DNA of 11,398 nt from JAAYLN01 sp964592855 (lineage in GTDB: Bacteria; Verrucomicrobiota; Kiritimatiellia; RFP12; JAAYLN01), in the NCBI GenBank assembly GCA_964592855.1, contig CAZQKI010000153.1, forward strand, positions 1 to 11,398, given 5' to 3'. The position numbers and the translations under genes are program-made. The notes under the pieces are model-generated. The model was not told the origin of the DNA, ran no database searches, and saw only the letters and a program-made list of their open reading frames with translations. Shown in pieces: positions 1 through 7,366 of this stretch (position 1 is its first letter; every line of letters begins with the position of its first letter).

Positions 1-2907
1 CCGCCAGCTTCCGCAGCCCCGCCTCCGGCAGAGCCACGCGGAAACCAATATAGATATACCCGCCGTAGACCGGGTGGTTGAACTCGCGGTCGGTCACGCG
101 CAGCGACCGGCCGTAGTAGCCCCACGAGCTACCACGGATCGCGCGGTACGGGCTGGGCCTGTCCCAGACGTGGGGGTCGGTCTTCGCCTCCACCGTGTAA
201 GGCTGGAGCCAGTCATTGACCCACTCGCAGACATTGCCCGCCAGATCCATCACCCCGTCGCGCGAGGCGCCGGACGGATAGCTGCCCACCACCATGACGC
301 CGCCGCCCGGATCGCTGGGCAGATTCGCGTTGGGCACGAACGGGTCGGGTCCGGGCCAGAAATGGTTGTTCCCTGGGAAGTGCCCATGCACCCCCGCGAC
401 CGGCTCGTCGTTGCCCCACGGGTAGCGACGGCCCTCGCCACGGCCCGAGGCGACATGCTCCCACTCGGCTTCGCTCGGCAGCCGAAAGCCTTCGCCCTCC
501 GGCAGGAAGGTGACGTTCCGGCCATCGATCACATACGACGGGCTCAATCCGGCCTGCTCGCTGAGCCAGTTGCAGTAATTGACGGCGTCGAACCAGCTCA
601 CGTAGATCACCGGCTCGCGATCGCGCCAGGAGAATCCGTCCCGGTGCTTCCGGTGCTCCGGCTCGAAGCGCTCGAACTCCTCGTTGGTCACCTCGTGCTT
701 GCCGATGGCGAAGGGCGAGACCGTTACGCGGTGCGCAGGCGCCTCGTCGGGCACGGTGTCATCCGCGCCCATCGTGAAGGCCCCGCCGGGAATTTCGACC
801 AGCTCGGGAAACAGCGCCGCGCGGCGTTTCGGCTCGACCGTCGGCTCGACCTTGATCAACTCGATCGCCGCGATGACCGGCGTCCCCTGGTCGCAGCGCA
901 GCGGCGGATGAACGCCCTTGGCCAGCGGTTTGGCCGTGCCGTTCTCCATCCAGACCGCTTCGAGGAAGCTGCTCTTGTCGTAGAGCGACCAGAGGAAACT
1001 GACGGTTTCGAAGGCGCCCTCCCGTGTCGGCGGCAGGAACAGAGGGATGTTGTACGGATACTCGCCGGCGCCGCGCGGCGGACCGTCGGCGTTGAGCGTC
1101 AGGCGCGCCTCCGCCACCGCCGGGTTGCTGTAGCGCACACGCACGTTGTAGGTCGCCGTTTCCAGTCCCGTGACCGCCAGGCGCACGCCGCTGCCGTCCC
1201 GGGCCTGGTTGCGCACGCCCCGTTCATCGCCGACGCTGACGACCTCGGCACCCTCACGCAGTTCCCCGGCAGCGGCCTCGAGGCGAAGAACGACCGGCCC
1301 GACGGCGGCTCCGCCGGTCCACGTGCGATTCGCGAAGTGGTCGCCCCGCCAGGAGTTCGTCTTCGTCAGCGTCGCCTCGTCGATGATCTGCTTGCGTCCC
1401 ACGAAGGCGGTCAGCTCCTTGCCGTCGCGCGCGAGATTGAACCGCGGTGTCCCGCCAGCCATGGGCACGTCCACATGCGCCACGCCCGCAGGCTGCTGGA
1501 ATCGATGCGTCTCCCCGCCGAGTTCGATGGATAGTTCCGCCGGCGCCGTCAGGAAGGTCGTGGCGTACACCCGATCCTGGACGTCGTCGTGGATCTGGTC
1601 GCGCTTGCTCGGCGCTGTCGAGGTGATGTCCAGCCATCGCTCCGTCTCGGGGTCCCATTGCTTGCGCAGCCAGGCGGAACGGTTCCGGTAGGTGTAATAG
1701 ACCTTGTCCTGCGCGATCGGGGGTTGACGTCGCGCCTTGAACCAGCGGGCGTAGTAGCCCGTGGCGTCAAGAAACGACTCGTCGCGGCTGACCGCCTGTT
1801 TCTCCAAGTCGCGCTGCCAGCGCCAGGGCATGAGATGCGAATCTTCGGTGTAGTCGTTCCAAGTGCTGATCTCGACCCACTCCGGCCGGTCGCGCACGAT
1901 GCCCTGCCACATGACGTCGTAACCGCGCAAGCCCTGGAAGTCGCGCAAATTGGGGCTGTTGAAGGCGGGCGAGACGCCGGCCATGAAGAGCTTGTCGTGA
2001 CGGTAGGCCGTGCGGCGGATGACGGCATTGTCGCGCAGCAGGTCGTTGATCGTGCCGTCGATCGCGAACAGGAAGTAACCGTCGAGCGGATCGTGTCCGG
2101 TCAGTTGCCAGTCGGCCGATTCATGGCTGTAGGCCATCTTGAATTTCGGCACCAAGTGCGTGTTCGGCACGAAGAGGAGTTCATAGCCTTCCTCGCGCAC
2201 GGCGCGGACCGGTTCGCCCCAGCGCAATGTTCCGGCCCAACCGCTCATCACGGCCTTGCCGTTCCAGCGGAATTGGTTCGGATGCTTGTAGAACCGGCGC
2301 AGCATGTCCGGCAGATCCTTGGCGATGCGGTCCGGCGACATCATCAGTTGGAATCCCGTGTTCAGCCGCCGCGCCGCCTCGTACATCCGCTCGGTGGCCT
2401 TGACGTAGTTGCCATCCTTAACCTCACCCGTCTTCGCGTCCTTTTCCGTCCACGCGCCGCAGTTCATGGCAAATCCGTCAATGCCGTGCCGCTGAGCCAG
2501 CTCGATCTCCTGCATGTAGAACTCGACCGAGTTGAAGAAGCAGGTCATGTAGTGGGCGAAGACGAGGTGGCGGCCGTCGTCCGGCCCGCGCTCGGCCGCA
2601 GTCGCCGTTTCCGCGCGCACCGCGATCGCCTCCAGCCGCGCGTTCACGTCGGCGGATTCAGGCGCGGCCAGGCCCGGCAAGGCCAGCGCGGCGGCGNNNN
2701 NNNNNNNNNNNNNNNNNNNNNNNNNNNNNNNNNNNNNNNNNNNNNNNNNNNNNNNNNNNNNNNNNNNNNNNNNNNNNNNNNNNNNNNNNNNNNNNNGTTC
2801 ACGTCGGCGGATTCAGGCGCGGCCAGGCCCGGCAAGGCCAGCGCGGCGGCGGCTACAGACGTGACTCCAATGATCATGGCAGCGCTCCAGTGTCGTCGTG
2901 GCTTCAT
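1..2907 (-). CDS. Secreted GH71-like glycoside hydrolase with CBM-like and FGE/SUMF1-like domains (3' end outside window)
   Basis: Start ATG at 2907; the N-terminus (basic residues then a long Ala/Val/Leu stretch ending near LPGLAAP) is a signal peptide. The frame is broken by the N gap, but deleting one 55-bp copy plus the 100 Ns makes it continuous to base 1, giving about 917 residues. Residues about 60-360 resemble GH71 (endo-alpha-1,3-glucanase type): VFAHYM at 64-69, GIDGFAMN with Asp92, and TWNDYTE with Trp298 and Glu303, the counterpart of WNDYGES in GH71. A beta-sandwich region follows, and about 455-645 resembles CBM6/CBM35 (YNVRVRY from 535). From about 649 an FGE-sulfatase domain is clear: GGAFTMG (Met661), RLPSEAEWE, YPWGNDEP, DLAGNVCEWV, RGSSWGYYG and final GFRVA. 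The two catalytic cysteines of true formylglycine-generating enzymes are absent, so this part is probably structural or binding. The ribosome site is weak. It is the last visible gene of the hydrolase operon. Substrate is inferred only. Confidence 0.88.
2642..2851. other. Scaffold gap with artificial 55-bp duplication
   Basis: Bases 2642-2696 and 2797-2851 are identical over 55 bp and flank exactly 100 Ns (2697-2796). This is the signature of two contigs ending in the same assembly k-mer that were scaffolded without merging. With one copy and the Ns removed, codon 37 (AAC, 2799-2797) is followed directly by GCG at 2641, and the protein reads through. Without removal the two sides are in different frames. 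The duplication should not be read as biology. Confidence 0.95.
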
Positions 2908-2938
2908 TTGTTCATCCGTTTCTCTGGTTCTTGCGGGG

Positions 2939-3060
2939 GAGAGTTGCGTGTACGAGTACGTGTACGTGGGGAGAGCGTGTACGAGTACGTGGGGAGAGCG
3001 TTGGTGCCTGTTTTCCGGCCATACTCGTACACGTAATCGTACACGCCGATCTCCCCTTCC
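2939..3060. repeat. Palindromic TACGAG/TACGTG repeat element, copy A
   Basis: This fills most of the spacer between the two hydrolase genes. Arms 2946-2966 and 3026-3046 are inverted repeats matching at 20 of 21 bases, built from alternating hexamers (GTGTAC/GAGTAC). A 15-bp unit, TACGTGGGGAGAGCG, occurs twice 23 bp apart (2963 and 2986), so this copy carries an internal duplication. The left end (2939-2966) matches copy B at 27 of 28 bases and the right end (3021-3060) at 37 of 40, both in direct orientation. The core (about 2989-3020) matches copy B only as the reverse complement. There is no T-run, so a simple rho-independent terminator is unlikely. It could be a REP/MITE-like element or an mRNA-stabilising hairpin. 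Confidence 0.85.
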
Positions 3061-3076
3061 TTGGTGTTTCCCCACC

Positions 3077-6000
3077 TCACTTCCCTGCCTCCCTTTCCGC
3101 CGGCCCGATCGCGAAAGAACGCAGCAGGAGCCGACGAGGGCTCTCCGTCGTGTCGGAAATCTCGGGGAGGCGTGCCGCGAAGCCCACCTCGCCCCAGGGC
3201 GTCGTGCCGTCCTTGCTCATCGTGCGCGCGCCGGTCAATATCCGGCGTTGAGAACCATCCGGCCATGTGGCCACGCCGGTCAGGCGCACGGTGTCGTCGG
3301 GAAGCGGGGCAGGGGCGGGGTGGGGCGGAGCGGAAGAATCGGTGGACGAGAACGGCGACGAGAACGGTGGACGATTCGGTTTGGATCGTAACCCGCTATC
3401 GTCGCCGCTATCGTCAACCGGTTCCCCCGTCTGACTGGCTAACACCAACCGAAAACTGCCGTCTTGCGGCAGCGGCAGGCTGGTCTCGGCGATAACCTCC
3501 TCGCGCGGCGGTTCCCCGTATGCCCGGAACATCCATCCCAGCCGCAACGCGGCGGTCGGATTGGCGGGGTCCGCCTGGCGCGAGGGCACCTCGATCCGCA
3601 GGAAGTACATGGCGCGGCGCTGCGGAGCAATGCGCGTCGTCAGCGCGAAGGCGGGCTCGCCCCAGGTCTTGGGCGGTTGGTCGCCGTACTCGAACCGGAT
3701 GTCCGCCTTGACTTCAACATCGCCCCAGCGGCAAAGCGGGCCGTAGGTGGCGTTGGGCACGGTGTCGTAGAACGCCAGCATCTCGTCCACATTCCTCCCA
3801 CCCGGATGGAAGATCGCCAGCCCGTTCGTTTCGCGGCGCAGCCCCGCCTCACCCCAGCGATAGCGGCCGGCGCAGAGGGCCGAGGCGAAGTGCTTGTCCC
3901 ACCGCGCCAGATCCACGCTTACCGGCGGGTCGACCGGATCGCCCGGCAGGATTGGCATCCGCGAGGCGAGCAGCTCGATTTCAAGACCTAGGCAAAGCGA
4001 CTGAAGCTCCTTGCCCGGACGTTCCGCGCGGCAGAAGAGGCGCAGTCTGTCTCCCGGCTCGACGTCGAGTTCGCGCTCCACGCGTGTTTCGCCGTCGTTG
4101 CCCACCGTCCCCTCCCAATCCGCCGCGGGCGCCTTGTCGCCGCGCAAGGACACCTGGAAAACGGCCTGTTCGCTCCGGAAGTCGGCCCGCACACGGACCC
4201 GGCCGGAAACGGGCGATACCCAGCGCAGCTCGGGGGAAACCTCCGCGCCGGACGCCATCTCGATGCGGCCGTCCATCCTCAATCCATGCCACGCTTGCAG
4301 CCGCGGGAAGTCTTCGGCGTATCGCAGGCCCCACCGCCAGGTGTCGCGCTGCCCACCGGCATGGGTCGGGCGGATCGTTTGATCGGATCCCGCCTTCCGA
4401 TATCCGAATTCCCAGACGGGGATACCCTTTTCGTCCGGGATCGTGGCGCCGCTGAACTCGGGCATGGTGCGCGGAGCCCAGACAAACCCGTTCGGATAGT
4501 GCGGTGGCGGCATGACCGGATCCAGAAACTCCCGCTGGGCGCGAGCCAGCGGGATGCCGTTCAAGTTGTCCTTCGGCCCGACCCCTGTGGCCGGCTGATC
4601 CAGCGAACTGAAGAACAGCCCCTCGAACCAGTTGAACAGCCCGTCGCCATCGTCGTCGCCGTATTCGCTGCCGTAGCGCGGCGCCTGTCCGGGAAAGTCC
4701 GCCTCGCGATAGGCGCGCTCCTTTTCGTCCGACGCAAAGGCCGCCAGCGAGTCGTCCGGCCGCCAGGGCTGGTCGGTGACCACCTCCGGCGGGCTTACCG
4801 TCTGGATGGTCTTGCCGTCGCGGGTGATGACGATCCGCACCGGGCCGGGCGTGAGGGGAAACGAAACCATCGACCGTCCGGCGGGCGCCTCGCGCTCGCC
4901 GCGTCCTTCGCAGATCACGGTGGCCGGCGCGGTCAGCGAGGTGATCACCCAAATGTAATCGTGCTCCGGCCCGCGGAACTTCCGCGGCGACGGCGGATGA
5001 TAGAGCCGCGGCTCGGCGTCCGAAGGGTAGCGGTAGTACAGCGCCCAGGCCTGGTCCACGGCGATCTCCGGCGCCTTGCCGGCCTTGAAGGCGGCCGCTT
5101 CCTCGCGCAGCAGGTCGTACAGGCCGTAGTTGGCGTTCACGCCCGGCGCCAGGGACGTCGTCTCCCCCCAGTCGTTCCAGGTGATCAACTGCACGCCCGC
5201 CGCGCCCGCGTGCGCCACGGACCAGGCCCGTCGCCAGATGGAATCGGCCACAGGCGCATGCGACCCCTGGGGTTTCTGGTACTGGAAGTTGATCGGCGCG
5301 AAGTACATCTTCCCGTGCTCGCGGCAGACGTCGCCCCAGAACCGCGCGTCCGCCTCGGCTTGATCGGACGAGGTGACCAGGAAGGGTGACAACCCGTCGA
5401 AACCGCCTTGGAGCAGTTTCCCCAGCCGTTCGCGCTCCGCGGCATAGACTTCGGGCCAGCGTTCGGGACGATGCAGGTTGGGGCCGTGGGCGGTTACGGC
5501 AAGAGGCATGTACATCACCAGCATGGGCGTGCCGATTTGCGCCTCGAACTCGCGGCGTTTCGCGATCATCTCCTCCACGCTGTTTCCCCAGAGGCCGCCG
5601 TAGGTGAGCAGCAACAGTTTGCCGTCCACCCGCAACAGCACGTCGAGATCCCGATCGGCTTCGATCAAACGTCGCAGCGAAGCCACCGCCTCGGGTTGCC
5701 TGCGGCCCCGTTCGCCGTGCGAACAGAACGTGATCTTGAAACCGGTCCCCTTCGCCGCGCGCATGTACTCCATCACGCGGCCTTCGCCCCCGGGCACGCC
5801 GCCATAGAACGCGAAGGCGTCCACGCCGGCGCGCCGGGCCACGGCGATTTCCCAGGCGGCCTGATCCGGCAGGGAGCGGTTGCCGGCGTTGTACAGGTTG
5901 CTGATCGCCCGGTCACGCACCCGCCCCCCCACCTGCGCCCAGTCGCTCTCCGGCCGGATGCGCGGCGGCGTGGGGGTGTTGCAGCCGAACGTGTCCTGGC

Positions 6001-6142
6001 CCCCCGCCTTGACCGGCGGCTCGGCGTTCATGTGATGCGCGATGACGAGACGGGGAAGGGGGGACGCGGACGCGAGGGCCGCGTCGAGCGTCAGCGCGTA
6101 GGCAACGGACACCAGGCCGCAGACGAGCCGCGCCGGTCGCAT
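3077..6142 (-). CDS. Large secreted GH71-like protein with EF-hand-type calcium loop and C-terminal beta-sandwich
   Basis: A 1021-residue protein. Residues 1-26 are a signal peptide (cleavage near ALASA). Residues about 31-470 resemble GH71: VIAHHM at 33-38, GVDAFAFY with Asp108, FDGLSPF with Asp249, and ITWNDWGETT with Trp322 and Glu327. These match the positions of the acidic residues expected in GH71-type barrels, though activity is not proven. A DxDxDGxxxxxE calcium loop lies at 496-507, of the EF-hand/thrombospondin-3 type used as a rigid linker. Two beta-sandwich regions follow (about 600-720 and 745-1021). The last resembles LamG/DUF1080 folds and is interrupted at 907-949 by a Ser/Pro/Asp-rich insert. 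Stop TGA at 3077. The only strong ribosome site, AGGAG, lies about 27 nt upstream of the ATG, further than normal. An in-frame ATG at 6345 (after removing the gap) would add 13 residues but has no ribosome site. It probably degrades an extracellular glucan together with the 2907 gene. Confidence 0.88.
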   Translation of the reverse strand: MRPARLVCGLVSVAYALTLDAALASASPLPRLVIAHHMNAEPPVKAGGQDTFGCNTPTPPRIRPESDWAQVGGRVRDRAISNLYNAGNRSLPDQAAWEIAVARRAGVDAFAFYGGVPGGEGRVMEYMRAAKGTGFKITFCSHGERGRRQPEAVASLRRLIEADRDLDVLLRVDGKLLLLTYGGLWGNSVEEMIAKRREFEAQIGTPMLVMYMPLAVTAHGPNLHRPERWPEVYAAERERLGKLLQGGFDGLSPFLVTSSDQAEADARFWGDVCREHGKMYFAPINFQYQKPQGSHAPVADSIWRRAWSVAHAGAAGVQLITWNDWGETTSLAPGVNANYGLYDLLREEAAAFKAGKAPEIAVDQAWALYYRYPSDAEPRLYHPPSPRKFRGPEHDYIWVITSLTAPATVICEGRGEREAPAGRSMVSFPLTPGPVRIVITRDGKTIQTVSPPEVVTDQPWRPDDSLAAFASDEKERAYREADFPGQAPRYGSEYGDDDGDGLFNWFEGLFFSSLDQPATGVGPKDNLNGIPLARAQREFLDPVMPPPHYPNGFVWAPRTMPEFSGATIPDEKGIPVWEFGYRKAGSDQTIRPTHAGGQRDTWRWGLRYAEDFPRLQAWHGLRMDGRIEMASGAEVSPELRWVSPVSGRVRVRADFRSEQAVFQVSLRGDKAPAADWEGTVGNDGETRVERELDVEPGDRLRLFCRAERPGKELQSLCLGLEIELLASRMPILPGDPVDPPVSVDLARWDKHFASALCAGRYRWGEAGLRRETNGLAIFHPGGRNVDEMLAFYDTVPNATYGPLCRWGDVEVKADIRFEYGDQPPKTWGEPAFALTTRIAPQRRAMYFLRIEVPSRQADPANPTAALRLGWMFRAYGEPPREEVIAETSLPLPQDGSFRLVLASQTGEPVDDSGDDSGLRSKPNRPPFSSPFSSTDSSAPPHPAPAPLPDDTVRLTGVATWPDGSQRRILTGARTMSKDGTTPWGEVGFAARLPEISDTTESPRRLLLRSFAIGPAEREAGK

Positions 6143-6329
6143 GTTAAGGTTTTGTTGGATTGTGCGTTCTCCTGNNNNNNNNNNNNNNNNNNNNNNNNNN
6201 NNNNNNNNNNNNNNNNNNNNNNNNNNNNNNNNNNNNNNNNNNNNNNNNNNNNNNNNNNNNNNNNNNNNNNNNNNCAGACGAGCCGCGCCGGTCGCATGTT
6301 AAGGTTTTGTTGGATTGTGCGTTCTCCTG
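6120..6329. other. Scaffold gap with artificial 55-bp duplication
   Basis: Bases 6120-6174 and 6275-6329 are identical over 55 bp and flank exactly 100 Ns (6175-6274), the same signature as the gap at 2697. The start codon of the large hydrolase is therefore present twice (6142 and 6297), and only the 6142 copy leads into the gene. The true spacer between this gene and the LamG-like gene is about 155 bp shorter than it appears. Confidence 0.95.
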
Positions 6330-6368
6330 GAATGGCTTCACCCATTTGCGAAGCGGGTAAAGCACGAA

Positions 6369-6474
6369 GAGATTTGCGTGTACGAGTACGTGTACGAGTA
6401 CGGCCAGAAATCAGGAGCCAATGCATCTCCCCACATACTCGTACACCTACTCGTACACTCCGATCTCCCCTTCC
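6369..6474. repeat. Palindromic TACGAG/TACGTG repeat element, copy B
   Basis: This lies between the LamG-like gene and the large hydrolase gene. Arms 6378-6399 and 6437-6458 form a near-perfect inverted repeat (21 of 22 bases) around a 37-nt loop. Both ends match copy A (2939-3060) in direct orientation. The loop sequence (about 6402-6434) matches copy A as its reverse complement (27 of 32 bases with one gap). Both copies end in CCGATCTCCCCTTCC. It is the more compact copy, without the 23-bp internal duplication. Its position, 3' of one gene and 5' of the next in both cases, fits an intergenic repeat family. Confidence 0.85.
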
Positions 6475-6487
6475 GCCGGCCGCTCGT

Positions 6488-7339
6488 TTACCTGACGGCA
6501 ATGACCGTGCCCAAGGGCGGGAGGCGGATGTACTTGTCGTAGAGGTAGGTTTCCACCGCCAGCCGGTCTGCCGGGCTGAGGGCGGTCTTGTAAAGCAGCA
6601 CGGCGGCGAGATCCATGTCCGCCGGATTGTTGTTATCCGTGTTGGCGCCAATGCGAGTCTTCGCATGCGTGCCGATCGAAAGAATCGCGGGGGTGACAAG
6701 GGCACCGCTGGCCTTGCCGCCCGACGCGTCCGTGACAAACGACTGAACGGAACTCGCGGCGCCGTCGTGGACGACGGCCATGACCATCCAATCCTGGGCC
6801 ATCGCCGCCAGGGTATTCGTGGTGACATGGCTTTCGTAGCGCACATTTCCGTCGGAACGGACGCCGCTGCTGTATCTCCCATAATATTTTTCGTAGGAGC
6901 TGCCCCACATGGATTTCCGCGTTGTGGAGTCGCTATGTATGTACGTGTATGCGGCCATGCCGGTGTCGAGTGTGGGTTTCATCGCCAGAAACCAGGTCAA
7001 GGACGTGCTGTCGAAGTTGCTGTCGGCGTTGCGTAGCAGGTTTCTCTTGGTGGTCGAGTTGAACCGCAACGCCGGAGCCCCGTTTGGCGTGGCCTGCTCC
7101 ACGTACGCGGGCCGCGAACTGCCGGACGAGGTGAAATTCTGCGCGCCGCCGAGCGCCGCCTGGTCGCTCCACTGGGATACCAAGTCCGGGGCATTGGTGG
7201 TAACTCCGACGCCCGACTCCAGGCGCAGCAGCAGGCCATCCGTCACCGTCAGCGTCTGGGCGCGCGCGAGGCCGATCGCCAACACGCACCCCGCAACCGT
7301 CACAGCGGCCGCCCGGATTCCTCGCCAGTCTGCATTCAT
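6488..7339 (-). CDS. Secreted LamG-like (concanavalin A-like fold) protein
   Basis: A 283-residue protein from ATG 7339, chosen because a strong GGAGGG ribosome site (7346-7351) sits 6 nt upstream. An alternative ATG at 7366 overlaps the preceding gene's stop as ATGA and would add nine residues. Residues 1-28 form a signal peptide ending in ARA-Q. The mature part starts VTDGLLLRLE, then DLVSQWSDQ, a PALRFNS strand, FLAMKPTL, and a C-terminal LAAVLLYKTALSPADRLAVETYLYDKY. These are typical features of LamG-like domains (PF13385 type) in secreted PVC proteins, which bind or line up on polysaccharides. No catalytic residues are recognisable and no sorting signal is seen after the domain. It is co-transcribed with the regulator and probably helps bind the substrate. 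Confidence 0.85.
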   Translation of the reverse strand: MNADWRGIRAAAVTVAGCVLAIGLARAQTLTVTDGLLLRLESGVGVTTNAPDLVSQWSDQAALGGAQNFTSSGSSRPAYVEQATPNGAPALRFNSTTKRNLLRNADSNFDSTSLTWFLAMKPTLDTGMAAYTYIHSDSTTRKSMWGSSYEKYYGRYSSGVRSDGNVRYESHVTTNTLAAMAQDWMVMAVVHDGAASSVQSFVTDASGGKASGALVTPAILSIGTHAKTRIGANTDNNNPADMDLAAVLLYKTALSPADRLAVETYLYDKYIRLPPLGTVIAVR

Positions 7340-7366
7340 CCGCTTCCCTCCTGTTCCTGTCTTCAT
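7340..7366 (-). promoter_or_regulatory. Gene junction with ATGA overlap and strong ribosome-binding site
   Basis: The regulator's TGA (7365-7363) overlaps an ATG (7366-7364) in the LamG-like frame, and 15 nt further on comes GGAGGG (7351-7346) before the ATG at 7339. Either start couples the LamG-like gene tightly to the regulator, showing that the two genes share one transcript. Confidence 0.6.

Noticed and set aside
74..1534. Long plus-strand open frame opposite the FGE-like domain
   Set aside because: It is antisense to a clearly recognisable FGE-sulfatase domain, is rich in Arg, Ala and Val with no motif, and arises from GC-rich third positions on the other strand.
2939..3060. CRISPR array
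   Set aside because: The repeat units are contiguous hexamers arranged as a palindrome, with no regular unique spacers and no cas genes nearby.
1589..3391. 600-codon plus-strand open frame
   Set aside because: It runs through the N gap and the palindromic repeat and is antisense to the GH71-like domain. Its middle is undetermined sequence.
4286..5389. 367-codon plus-strand open frame
   Set aside because: Antisense shadow of the large hydrolase, which has a signal peptide and family motifs.
6295..6329. Second start codon and leader of the large hydrolase at 6297
   Set aside because: It is the artificial 55-bp duplicate created by the scaffold gap.
6369..6474. Rho-independent terminator of the LamG-like gene
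   Set aside because: The stem is strong but the loop is long and no T-run follows on either strand. The repeat nature explains it better.
5408..7036. 542-codon plus-strand open frame
   Set aside because: It crosses the second N gap, repeat copy B and two real genes on the other strand.
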